DNA of 33,722 nucleotides from an uncultured Bacilli bacterium (GTDB lineage: Bacteria > Bacillota_I > Bacilli_A > RF39 > UBA660): NCBI GenBank assembly GCA_934098375.1, contig CAKOOC010000013.1:1-33722 (forward strand), written 5' to 3'. Made by a program: the position numbers and the translations under genes. The notes beneath the pieces were generated by a model that saw nothing but the letters and a program-made list of their open reading frames with translations, was not told where the DNA came from and ran no database searches. Of this stretch, positions 1 to 7,066 are shown one piece after another; position 1 is the stretch's first letter, and every line of letters begins with the position of its first letter.

Positions 1-1521
1 AGTATAGATGTTTATTATAATTTATATATAAGTGATATAAAAAACGAATTAATGAGTGAAAGCATATCATATAAAATCGAAAGTACAGATGGTGGATACA
101 ATTTAGAAAAAGTGCTATTACCAAGTACTGATGGAATAATAAAAACAGGAATATATATTAAAGGAAATAAAAGCCATACCTATAAAATAACTACATATTA
201 TAACAATTTAGATATTGATCAAAGTAGTGAAAAAGGGAAGACATTTTCCTTTAAAATATATATCAAAGCAAATGTAAATGATAGATTAATAGTAGATTTA
301 AATGGAGGAACAAGTGAACAAGATTTTAGTAAAAGTTATAAAGAAGATGAAGTAGTCGAATTAAAAGAACCAACAAGAAATGGATATACATTTGCCGGCT
401 GGGAAGTTGTAAGTGGAGATGGAGTTATTTTAAATAATTTAATAAAAAATGGTTCCTTTGAAGATGGAACAAATGGGTGGCCATTAGTTAATTTAATTAC
501 ATCCAGTAATAAATATAAATTTGGTAACTATTCTATAAGAAATTATCAATTTCCTCAGTGGAGCAGAGTAAGAGAAACGTTTAAGATAATAAAAAATCAT
601 AAATATTATGTTAGTAACTGGCAATATAATGTGAATGTAAACTCTAGTAATTATTGCTATAATGAACTCAATTATAATAAAAAGGCCGTTCAACATACGT
701 ACTACATCGGTACAACAACTTTAAATAGTTGGATTAAAACTGGAAAATATATTGATAATGTCACTTTAGACTCAGATGCATATCTAGCCATATGCATAAA
801 TAATGGTACAGATGAAACTCAGGATTGCTATTGTGATGGAGTCTTACTAGTTGATTTGACAGAAAACTTTGGAGCAGGAAATGAGCCCACACAAGAATGG
901 TGTGATAATAATTTAGATTATTTTGATGAATACGCATTAAAAATAGGAAGTAAAGCTACAACAGTAAAAGCTAAATGGAAGAAAACAGTAACACTTACGA
1001 ATTTAATAAAAAATGGTTCCTTTGAAGATGGAACCAAGGGCTGGAATAATGGAACCCTAACTTTATCTTCTGTTCAAAAGAAATATGGAAATAATTCTAT
1101 TAGGAATTACCAATTGGGAAGTCATGTTGGCTGCAATCAAAATCTTAATACTATAGGAAATCATACATACTATTATAGTGTATGGCTTTTTGAAGCAATA
1201 AAAAGCAGTGGAACTTGTTATATTGAAGCAAATTTTATATATGATAATGTAAATCATTATAAGGGGATATATCAAGGCGTCCAAACAAATACCTGGACGA
1301 AAAAAAGTAAATTGATTAATGATATTTCATCGAATGCAATTACAAGTTTTTCTATTTGTACTTCTAATGTAACAGATAAAACTCAAGATTGTTACTGCGA
1401 TGGAGCATTATTTTTAGATTTAACAGAAAGTTTTGGTGCTGGAAATGAACCGAGCAAAGAATGGTGTGATGCTAATCTAGATTGGTTTGATGGAACTATT
1501 AGTAAAGAGCTTATTTTCTAA
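1..1521 (+). CDS. Modular surface protein with InlB B-repeat and two CBM-like modules (5' end outside window)
   Basis: The reading frame is open from base 1 with no stop, so the gene begins upstream; the ATG at 52 is internal. Seen: a TasA/camelysin-like beta-rich N-terminal part, then an InlB B-type repeat (about nt 283-420, motifs DLNGGTSEQDF and GYTFAGWEV), then two similar modules of about 160 residues. Each starts NLIKNGSFEDGT and ends with LTE(N/S)FGAGNEP and EWCD. These resemble carbohydrate-binding jelly-roll modules found on phage tail and surface proteins. The first module sits inside the B-repeat: the repeat's last strand (LKIGSKATTVKAKWKK) resumes only after it. Cysteine pairs (CYCDG) recur in both modules. 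No C-terminal anchor or sorting signal is present. A hairpin terminator follows the stop directly. The likely role is an exported binding protein; the ligand is unknown. Confidence 0.8.
   Translation, partial: SIDVYYNLYISDIKNELMSESISYKIESTDGGYNLEKVLLPSTDGIIKTGIYIKGNKSHTYKITTYYNNLDIDQSSEKGKTFSFKIYIKANVNDRLIVDLNGGTSEQDFSKSYKEDEVVELKEPTRNGYTFAGWEVVSGDGVILNNLIKNGSFEDGTNGWPLVNLITSSNKYKFGNYSIRNYQFPQWSRVRETFKIIKNHKYYVSNWQYNVNVNSSNYCYNELNYNKKAVQHTYYIGTTTLNSWIKTGKYIDNVTLDSDAYLAICINNGTDETQDCYCDGVLLVDLTENFGAGNEPTQEWCDNNLDYFDEYALKIGSKATTVKAKWKKTVTLTNLIKNGSFEDGTKGWNNGTLTLSSVQKKYGNNSIRNYQLGSHVGCNQNLNTIGNHTYYYSVWLFEAIKSSGTCYIEANFIYDNVNHYKGIYQGVQTNTWTKKSKLINDISSNAITSFSICTSNVTDKTQDCYCDGALFLDLTESFGAGNEPSKEWCDANLDWFDGTISKELIF
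436..470 (+). repeat. 35-bp direct repeat, copy 1
   Basis: Identical at all 35 positions to 1000-1034. It encodes the start of the NLIKNGSFEDGT module. Exact DNA identity inside otherwise diverged modules suggests recent duplication, or gene conversion between modules. Confidence 0.85.
1000..1034 (+). repeat. 35-bp direct repeat, copy 2
   Basis: Second copy of the repeat at 436-470, 564 bp downstream and in the same reading frame. Recombination between the copies would delete exactly one module without a frameshift. Confidence 0.85.
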
Positions 1522-1529
1522 ATTAATAG

Positions 1530-1557
1530 AGTCTGTGGTTAATGCCATAGACTTTTT
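1530..1557 (+). terminator. Rho-independent terminator of the first surface gene (cassette 1)
   Basis: AGTCTGTGG (1530-1538) pairs with CCATAGACT (1545-1553) through one G-U pair, followed by a T5 run. The same GTCTATG-type hairpin lies just upstream of the other two poly-G promoters at 11818 and 13535. Confidence 0.85.
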
Positions 1558-1574
1558 GCGTATACAATATTAAC

Positions 1575-1602
1575 TTGACATGGGGGGGGTTATTTATATA
1601 AT
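1575..1602 (+). promoter_or_regulatory. Poly-G spacer promoter, copy 1 (putatively phase-variable)
   Basis: TTGACA at 1575-1580 and TATAAT at 1597-1602 are separated by 16 bp that include eight consecutive G (1582-1589). Both hexamers match the sigma-A consensus, but the spacing is one short of the optimal 17. One added G would give 17. The block is closely similar to 11878-11907 and 13597-13624. Control by slipped-strand mispairing is inferred. Confidence 0.8.
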
Positions 1603-1630
1603 AAGATAGAAAATATAGGTGATGTTGTGT

Positions 1631-3532
1631 ATGAGGAAAAGTAAGAAAATTGTAGTTTTATTTGCAATATTTGGTTTAATAATAACGCTGGCGGGAATGT
1701 CTTATGCATATTTAAGAGTGAGAAAAAATCAAGAAAGCACAAATAATATTGCGTTACTTAGATGCTTAGGTGTTGATTTTGAAGATAAAACTAATGCAGT
1801 ATCTTTAAAAGATGCTTATCCAGTAAGTTATACTGAGGGAATGAAAACACCAATATATAACTTTAAAATAACAAATAAATGTAATACAAATATATATGCT
1901 AAAGTTAATTTAGAAACGTTATCACTTGATAATCTAATTGATAGAAAACATATCAGAGTATGGTTTAACAATGATAACTTATCTAGTCCTAAATATGATA
2001 TATTAACTAACTTTTCAAGTGAAGCTACTACTTTATCTAATGCAGTTCAAAGTAATAATCTAATAGAGATAAATTTAGGAGAATATGAAAGTGAAGACTT
2101 TGAACTAAGATTATGGATAGATGAAGCAACCACCTGGGAAGAAGGAAAAGCTAAAGCATATGCCGGAAAAATAACTGTTAGCGTATCACCAAATCCAAAT
2201 ACATCAGTAACTAAAGGAGACTTTACCATGTATGCTTATGTCGATGGTCAAATATCAAGTACTTTTCCAACTAGCAATAACTATAATACCAGTATAACAT
2301 GTAACTCATACTCCAATAATACAAGTGATATAGTAGGAACTGCTTCATGGAGTGGAAGTAAATGGCTAGTTAATATATCAAGTTTAGATTCAGGAGATAC
2401 TGTATGTAATGTATATTTTACTAAAAAATCAGATAGTGAAGTAGAAGCACCAAGTAATTGGTATACAGCAGAAGAGGGAACACTTCTTGCAGCTATAAGA
2501 AAGAATTACGCCAGTGCTACGGCAACAGGAACAACACCAGGATCAGCAGTATCTTCTGCAGGAGAAAAAGTATTAGCGGGAACAGCTGATGATTATGGAA
2601 CGAGTTATTATTTTAGAGGTGCAGTAACTAATAATTATGTAGAGTTTGCCAATAAATGCTGGAGAATCGTGCGTATTACCGGAAATGGTGCAATAAAATT
2701 AGTACTTCATAATGATAATACAGGAAAAGTTGCAAACCCATGTGATGCTGCCAATAACAATACGAACGCTGCATTTGCAAGATATTCTGGAACCACATAC
2801 ACAAGTGTATTTAATGCTTCAAAAAATAAAAATGCTTATGTAGGATTTATGTATGGAACCCCTGGATCAAGTACATATGCAGCGGAGCATGAAAATAAAA
2901 ACGATAGTACAATACTTATTAATTTAAAGAGTTGGTATGATTCTAACTTAAAAAGTTACGCTGATAAACTAGCAGATGTCATCTATTGTGGAGACAAAAG
3001 TACATATAAAAGCACATCATATAACCCATGGAGCATAGGAACAATCGGAACAAATTATGGAGTAGGCACCAATGTTAATTATTATAGTGCTACATCAAGA
3101 TTTGTCGCTTCAGGAGGTAATCCAGGTGGAACTGGTCCAACGTTAGTATGCCCAAAAGATAATTTAGGAGGAAAGTTATCAAAATATACAGCGAATGATA
3201 CTATAAATGGAAATGGAAAACTAAATGGTTATAAAATTGGACTATTATCTGCAGATGAAGTTGTGTTTGCTGGTGGTGTAAGAGAATCAACAAATAATTC
3301 TTATTACTTATATGAGAATACAAGCAGTTCATGGTGGTGGACTATGTCGCCATCACACTTTAATTCTAATGACGCTGCTTTCTTTGTGTGTGTCAGTACT
3401 ACTGGTGGTATTGAAGACAGTTGGAAGACTGGCACTACTTACGCTGTTCGTCCCGCTATTTCTCTTATACCAACAATTACTATATCTGCTGGAACCGGCA
3501 CTTCTAGTGATCCTTTTATCATAAGTTCATAG
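1631..3532 (+). CDS. TasA-like surface protein with C-type-lectin-like, DGR-target-like C-terminus
   Basis: 633 residues from ATG 1631. That start is preferred because AGGTGAT (1617-1623) is the same leader ribosome-binding site as in the sister cassettes; GTG 1619 and ATG 1622 overlap it. Seen: positively charged N-terminus, hydrophobic segment (residues 7-27) ending MSYAY as in camelysin/TasA signal peptides, a TasA-like domain with TNKC, then a domain with AYVDG, FPTS and paired cysteines shared with the gene at 11935. From about residue 280 to the end comes a domain with FANKCWRIVRI, WWWTMSPSHF and YAVRPAISL, ending GTGTSSDPFII. This is the pattern of formylglycine-enzyme/C-type-lectin-like proteins, many of them DGR variable proteins. 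It lies between a poly-G promoter and a terminator, so it is a single-gene unit. The role is inferred as a variable surface ligand-binding protein. Confidence 0.8.
   Translation: MRKSKKIVVLFAIFGLIITLAGMSYAYLRVRKNQESTNNIALLRCLGVDFEDKTNAVSLKDAYPVSYTEGMKTPIYNFKITNKCNTNIYAKVNLETLSLDNLIDRKHIRVWFNNDNLSSPKYDILTNFSSEATTLSNAVQSNNLIEINLGEYESEDFELRLWIDEATTWEEGKAKAYAGKITVSVSPNPNTSVTKGDFTMYAYVDGQISSTFPTSNNYNTSITCNSYSNNTSDIVGTASWSGSKWLVNISSLDSGDTVCNVYFTKKSDSEVEAPSNWYTAEEGTLLAAIRKNYASATATGTTPGSAVSSAGEKVLAGTADDYGTSYYFRGAVTNNYVEFANKCWRIVRITGNGAIKLVLHNDNTGKVANPCDAANNNTNAAFARYSGTTYTSVFNASKNKNAYVGFMYGTPGSSTYAAEHENKNDSTILINLKSWYDSNLKSYADKLADVIYCGDKSTYKSTSYNPWSIGTIGTNYGVGTNVNYYSATSRFVASGGNPGGTGPTLVCPKDNLGGKLSKYTANDTINGNGKLNGYKIGLLSADEVVFAGGVRESTNNSYYLYENTSSSWWWTMSPSHFNSNDAAFFVCVSTTGGIEDSWKTGTTYAVRPAISLIPTITISAGTGTSSDPFIISS
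3344..3466 (+). other. Candidate DGR variable repeat (VR-like segment)
   Basis: From CAC 3356 to CTT 3466, 33 of 37 codons end in T or C and only one (GAA) ends in A. In the 37 codons just before, 17 end in T/C and 13 in A. CGT and CCC codons appear here, whereas the host gene otherwise favours AGA and CCA. DGR mutagenesis acts on AAY codons and so leaves NNY codons. The segment encodes the SPxxF to VRPxISL stretch where VRs usually lie. No matching template repeat or reverse transcriptase is in the window. Confidence 0.5.
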
Positions 3533-3534
3533 AT

Positions 3535-3570
3535 GTCATTAAGTTGTTAGAAAGATTCTAATGACTTTTT
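3535..3570 (+). terminator. Rho-independent terminator after the CLec-like surface gene
   Basis: GTCATTA (3535-3541) pairs with TAATGAC (3559-3565), followed by T5. An alternative inner hairpin TTAGAA/TTCTAA is also possible. It separates the surface gene from tgt. Confidence 0.75.
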
Positions 3571-3613
3571 CTTTTAATTTAGTTTTATTTATTATATAAT
3601 CAAGGAGCAAGGA

Positions 3614-4741
3614 ATGATTATTATGAAGATTGAATATACGTTATTAAAAAAAGAAAAAAATACTAATGCACGATTAGGTAAAATTAAAACTAATTATGGG
3701 GAATATGAAACTCCCATGTTTATGCCAGTAGGAACACAAGCAACAGTTAAAACATTATCTCCGGAAGAACTTAAAGAAATAGATTGCGGAATTATACTTG
3801 CTAATACTTATCACTTGTGGCTTAGACCTGGTGAAGATGTAATTGATCATGCGGGCGGCTTACATAAATTTATGAACTGGAACGGTCCGATACTTACAGA
3901 TAGTGGTGGGTTTCAAGTATTTAGTTTAGCTAAGAGAAAAGATATTACTGAAGAAGGGGTAAAATTTAAAAATCAATATAATGGTGATGCTTTATTTCTT
4001 ACTCCAGAAAAATCAATTGAAATTCAAAATAAATTAGATAGTGATATAGCGATGAGTTTTGATGAGTGTATTGGATATCCGGCAACCTATGATTACTGTA
4101 AACAAAGCGTAGAAAGAACTTTAAGATGGGCAAAAAGAGGTAAAGATGTTTTTAATAATCCAAGACAAAGTTTATTTGGAATTGTTCAAGGTGGAGAATA
4201 TGAGGATTTAAGAAAACATTGTGCAGAAGAGCTTATTAAACTTGATTTTGATGGATATAGTGTTGGTGGCACTAGTGTTGGTGAGGATAAACCTACCATG
4301 TATAAAATGGTGGAAATGAGCACTAAATATTTACCGGAAAATAAGATTAGATATTTGATGGGGGTAGGAGATCCGATAGATTTAGTAGAAAATGTCATAA
4401 GGGGTATTGATATTTTTGATTGTGTAAGCCCAACTCGATTAGCACGCCATGGACATGCTCTTACTAAATATGGAAAAATAAATTTAAAAAATGCTAAATA
4501 TAAAGAAGATTTTACGCCGATAAGTGAAGAATGTAATTGTTATGCGTGTAAGCATTATACTAAATCATACATAAAACATTTATTAAATGCAGAAGAAACA
4601 TTTGGAGCAAGATTATTGTCTATTCATAATATTAATTATTTAGTAAATTTAACTAAAGAATTAAGGGACGCTATTAAAAATGATAGTATTTTAGAATATA
4701 GAGAGGAATTTATTAAGAATTACTATGGAGAAAAAAAGTAA
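3614..4741 (+). CDS. tgt: tRNA-guanine transglycosylase
   Basis: 375 residues, the normal size for bacterial TGT. The enzyme exchanges guanine 34 for preQ1 in tRNAs with GUN anticodons (Tyr, His, Asn, Asp), on the route to queuosine. Seen: LTDSGGFQVFSL with general acid/base Asp96, VQGG at 192-195, FDCVSPTRLARHG with nucleophile Asp269, and the zinc site Cys307, Cys309, Cys312 and His338. All catalytic positions are intact. ATG 3614 follows AAGGAG (3602-3607); ATG 3623 is an alternative start and would remove three residues. A possible -10 (TATAAT, 3595-3600) lies just upstream with a poor -35. Its end overlaps the next gene by 17 bp, implying cotranscription. No queuosine-synthesis genes lie nearby. 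Confidence 0.97.
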   Translation: MIIMKIEYTLLKKEKNTNARLGKIKTNYGEYETPMFMPVGTQATVKTLSPEELKEIDCGIILANTYHLWLRPGEDVIDHAGGLHKFMNWNGPILTDSGGFQVFSLAKRKDITEEGVKFKNQYNGDALFLTPEKSIEIQNKLDSDIAMSFDECIGYPATYDYCKQSVERTLRWAKRGKDVFNNPRQSLFGIVQGGEYEDLRKHCAEELIKLDFDGYSVGGTSVGEDKPTMYKMVEMSTKYLPENKIRYLMGVGDPIDLVENVIRGIDIFDCVSPTRLARHGHALTKYGKINLKNAKYKEDFTPISEECNCYACKHYTKSYIKHLLNAEETFGARLLSIHNINYLVNLTKELRDAIKNDSILEYREEFIKNYYGEKK

Positions 4742-5027
4742 AATAGTAATATACTTAATTGTGGCTTTCATCGTCGTTATTTTATTATTATCTGCAGGAA
4801 AAAATTTAAATAATCATTATAAAAAGGAATATTTGGTAATTGATAATAAAATAAAAGAAGCTGCTAAGCTATGTTACAATGAAGGTAAGTGTGAGAATAA
4901 TATAACATTAAAGGATTTATATGATAAAGAGTATTTAGAGGTGCTTTTTGATCCTAAGAGCAAAGAAAAAATTGATGATAATAGATGTATTACATATAAA
5001 GATCATGAAATAATATTTTGTGATTAG
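4725..5027 (+). CDS. Small pseudopilin-like membrane protein
   Basis: 100 residues starting inside the end of tgt (17-bp overlap), so probably translationally coupled. Seen: short basic N-terminus, one hydrophobic helix (about residues 7-24), then a soluble part with KIKEAAKLCYNEGKC, ITLKDLYDKEYLE, a DPKSKE segment and late cysteines. An N-terminal helix, then an AAKxYYxE-like helix, then xTLxDLxxxGYLE-DP is the layout of small type II pseudopilin/type IV pilin-like proteins. The usual prepilin peptidase motif is not evident, so the assignment is tentative. Four cysteines could form two extracytoplasmic disulfides. It is unrelated to TGT function and its role is unknown. Confidence 0.55.
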   Translation: MEKKSKIVIYLIVAFIVVILLLSAGKNLNNHYKKEYLVIDNKIKEAAKLCYNEGKCENNITLKDLYDKEYLEVLFDPKSKEKIDDNRCITYKDHEIIFCD

Positions 5028-5042
5028 TAATACATCTTTTTA
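4983..5042 (+). terminator. Terminator with one arm inside the coding end
   Basis: AGATGTATTAC (4983-4993) and GTAATACATCT (5027-5037) are a perfect 11-bp inverted repeat with a 33-nt loop, followed by a T-rich tail. The first arm is coding sequence of the pseudopilin-like gene, so translating ribosomes would affect its folding. Confidence 0.6.
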
Positions 5043-5117
5043 TATTTTTAAATAGAATAACTTTATTAAAAATTTTATTATTATACAACATTAGTATTTG
5101 TTTCTATACATATATTT

Positions 5118-5157
5118 CATTGAGAAAAAGTGACGGAAACGGCAAAAATTCTCAATG
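5118..5157. other. Unexplained structured hairpin in intergenic region
   Basis: CATTGAGAA (5118-5126) and TTCTCAATG (5149-5157) are perfect 9-bp arms. The 22-nt interior contains a second small stem closed by a GAAA tetraloop (TG-A-CG-GAAA-CG-G-CA). No T run follows, so it is not a normal terminator. It lies in the 278-bp gap between the pseudopilin-like gene and the ABC exporter, which otherwise shows only the promoter and operator at its right end. Confidence 0.5.
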
Positions 5158-5247
5158 GATGTTGATATATATAATTAAAAGTAGTATCTAATTGAATAAA
5201 TTGTTCTTTATTTTACAGTTTATCTTAGTGTTAAGTTATGTTTTTTG

Positions 5248-5276
5248 TTGACTTTATTTAAAAGAAGAGATACAAT
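5248..5276 (+). promoter_or_regulatory. Promoter of the ABC exporter operon
   Basis: TTGACT (5248-5253), 17-bp spacer, TACAAT (5271-5276). The -10 overlaps the palindrome at 5274-5292. Confidence 0.8.
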
Positions 5277-5292
5277 CTAACAGTGTTAGATT
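5274..5292. promoter_or_regulatory. 19-bp perfect palindromic operator
   Basis: AATCTAACAGTGTTAGATT is a perfect inverted repeat (9+1+9) covering the end of the -10 and the expected transcription start. This is the classic position and form of a TetR- or MarR-type repressor site. No regulator gene lies next to it. A related half-site (GTGTTA) occurs at 5228-5233. Confidence 0.75.
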
Positions 5293-5305
5293 AAGAAAGG
5301 ATTAT

Positions 5306-7066
5306 ATGATAAGATTATTTAAGAATTTAAAATTAAAAGATTGGTTATTATTTTTAATAGCAGTCTTATTTATTGTTTCACAGGTTTATTTAGATTTAAA
5401 GATGCCTGATTATATGAGTAAAATAACAACTTTAGTACAAACAGCAGGAAGCGAGATGAAAGATATTCTTCTTAATGGAGGATATATGCTTTTATGTGCT
5501 TTTGGAAGCTTAGTAGCTGCTATTTTAGTAGGTTTCTTGATGGCGAGAGTTTCTTCTGATTTTTCGCTTAATACTAGAAGTAGGCTTTATAGAAAAGTTG
5601 AAAGTTTAAGCTCTGGTGACATTAAGAAATTTAGTACAAGTAGCTTAATAACTAGAACAACAAATGATATTACCCAGTTAGAAATGGTTTTGGGAATGGG
5701 TTTACAATTATTAATAAAAGCACCTATAATGGCAATTTGGGCGATTAATAAAATAGTAAATAAAAACTTTGAATTTAGTATTATTACAGGGGTAGCAGTG
5801 GTAATATTATTAGTAACTATTATAACTATTACATTAATTGTATTTCCTAAATTTAAAATTGTCCAAAAATTAACGGATAAGATAAATAGTGTTACAAGAG
5901 AAAACTTGACAGGTATTAGAGTTGTTCGAGCTTTTAATGCGGAAAAATTTCAAGAAGAGAAGTTTGCTAAAGTTAATAATGACTTAACAAATCAGCAATT
6001 ATTTAATCAAAAGACATTTTCTATTATGATGCCAGTAATGTATTTTATAATGCATATGCTTCCTCTTGCAATTTATTTTGTTGGAGCGACACTAATTAAC
6101 AATTCAATTATGTATGATAAGATAATGATCTTTAGTGATATGGTAGTATTTACTTCTTATGCTACTCAAGTTATAATGTCATTTTTAATGTTGGCGATGA
6201 TTTTTGTTATGATGCCAAGAGCTACAGTTTCAGCTAAAAGAATAAATGAAGTATTAGATACTAATATAGGAGTAAAAGGTGGCAGTTTAATCCAATATAA
6301 AGATAAAAATGATGATGATGTATCAGTAGAATTTAAAAATGTATCTTTTAAATATCCAGATGCAGAAGAAGATGTATTAAAAGATATTTCATTTAAAGTT
6401 AATAAGGGTGAGACAATTGCTTTTATAGGTTCGACTGGTAGTGGTAAAAGTACTTTAGTTAATTTAGTTTTAAGATTTTATGATGTAACTAAAGGAGAAG
6501 TGCTTATTAATGGTAAAAATATTAAAGATTATAATTTGAATTATCTATATAGTAAGTTTGGTTATGTTCCACAAAAAGCTGTTTTATTTAGTGGAGACGT
6601 TAAGGATAATATTGCTTTGGCGGATAAAGTACAAAATATGGAAATGATAAAAACAGGAGCTAAGGTGAGTGAAGCAGAGGAATTTATCTTAAAAATGGAT
6701 AAAAATTATGATACTCATATTGCTCAAGGTGGAACTAATATTTCTGGTGGTCAAAAACAGAGATTAGCGATTGCGAGAGCAGTATATAAACGTCCAGATA
6801 TTTATGTTTTTGATGATTCATTTTCAGCACTTGATTATAAGACAGATCAATTAGTTAGAAGTAATTTAAAAAAGATAACTAAGAATGCTTGTACTTTAAT
6901 TGTAGCAAGCCGTATTGGAACAATTCTTCATGCTGATAAAATTGTAGTTTTAGATGAAGGAAAATGTGTTGGTATTGGTACACATCAAGAACTTATGAAA
7001 ACTTGTGAAGTATATAAACAAATTGCTTTATCACAGTTATCTAGAAAGGAACTTCAAAATGCATAG
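5306..7066 (+). CDS. ABC exporter half-transporter with degenerate ATP site (heterodimer subunit 1)
   Basis: 586 residues: transmembrane domain (about 15-305) of the type I exporter fold, then an ATPase domain. Seen: Walker A GSTGSGKST (375-383), Q-loop Gln423, canonical signature SGGQ (480-483), Walker B VFDD (501-504). The catalytic Glu after Walker B is Asp504 and the switch His is Ser535 (IVASRIG). This half therefore lacks key hydrolysis residues but supplies an intact signature motif, as in BmrC/TM287/LmrC-type subunits. It pairs with the next gene, which it overlaps by 8 bp, to make a heterodimeric exporter in the cytoplasmic membrane. Start ATG follows AAAGGA. Transcription is likely repressor-controlled through 5274-5292, suggesting an inducible drug, peptide or lipid exporter. 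The substrate cannot be told from sequence. Confidence 0.92.
   Translation: MIRLFKNLKLKDWLLFLIAVLFIVSQVYLDLKMPDYMSKITTLVQTAGSEMKDILLNGGYMLLCAFGSLVAAILVGFLMARVSSDFSLNTRSRLYRKVESLSSGDIKKFSTSSLITRTTNDITQLEMVLGMGLQLLIKAPIMAIWAINKIVNKNFEFSIITGVAVVILLVTIITITLIVFPKFKIVQKLTDKINSVTRENLTGIRVVRAFNAEKFQEEKFAKVNNDLTNQQLFNQKTFSIMMPVMYFIMHMLPLAIYFVGATLINNSIMYDKIMIFSDMVVFTSYATQVIMSFLMLAMIFVMMPRATVSAKRINEVLDTNIGVKGGSLIQYKDKNDDDVSVEFKNVSFKYPDAEEDVLKDISFKVNKGETIAFIGSTGSGKSTLVNLVLRFYDVTKGEVLINGKNIKDYNLNYLYSKFGYVPQKAVLFSGDVKDNIALADKVQNMEMIKTGAKVSEAEEFILKMDKNYDTHIAQGGTNISGGQKQRLAIARAVYKRPDIYVFDDSFSALDYKTDQLVRSNLKKITKNACTLIVASRIGTILHADKIVVLDEGKCVGIGTHQELMKTCEVYKQIALSQLSRKELQNA

Noticed and set aside
493..1284. Minus-strand ORFs opposite the first surface gene
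   Set aside because: Short, without ribosome-binding sites, and simply the complement of Asn/Tyr/Lys-rich coding sequence.
3312..3524. Plus-strand 70-codon ORF in another frame over the end of the CLec-like gene
   Set aside because: Its openness follows from the T/C-rich third positions of the VR-like segment; no start signal is seen and the host frame is clearly coding.
7005..7058. Upstream in-frame start for ABC subunit 2
   Set aside because: The extra residues lie within the partner gene in a different frame, have no homology to exporters, and lack a ribosome-binding site.
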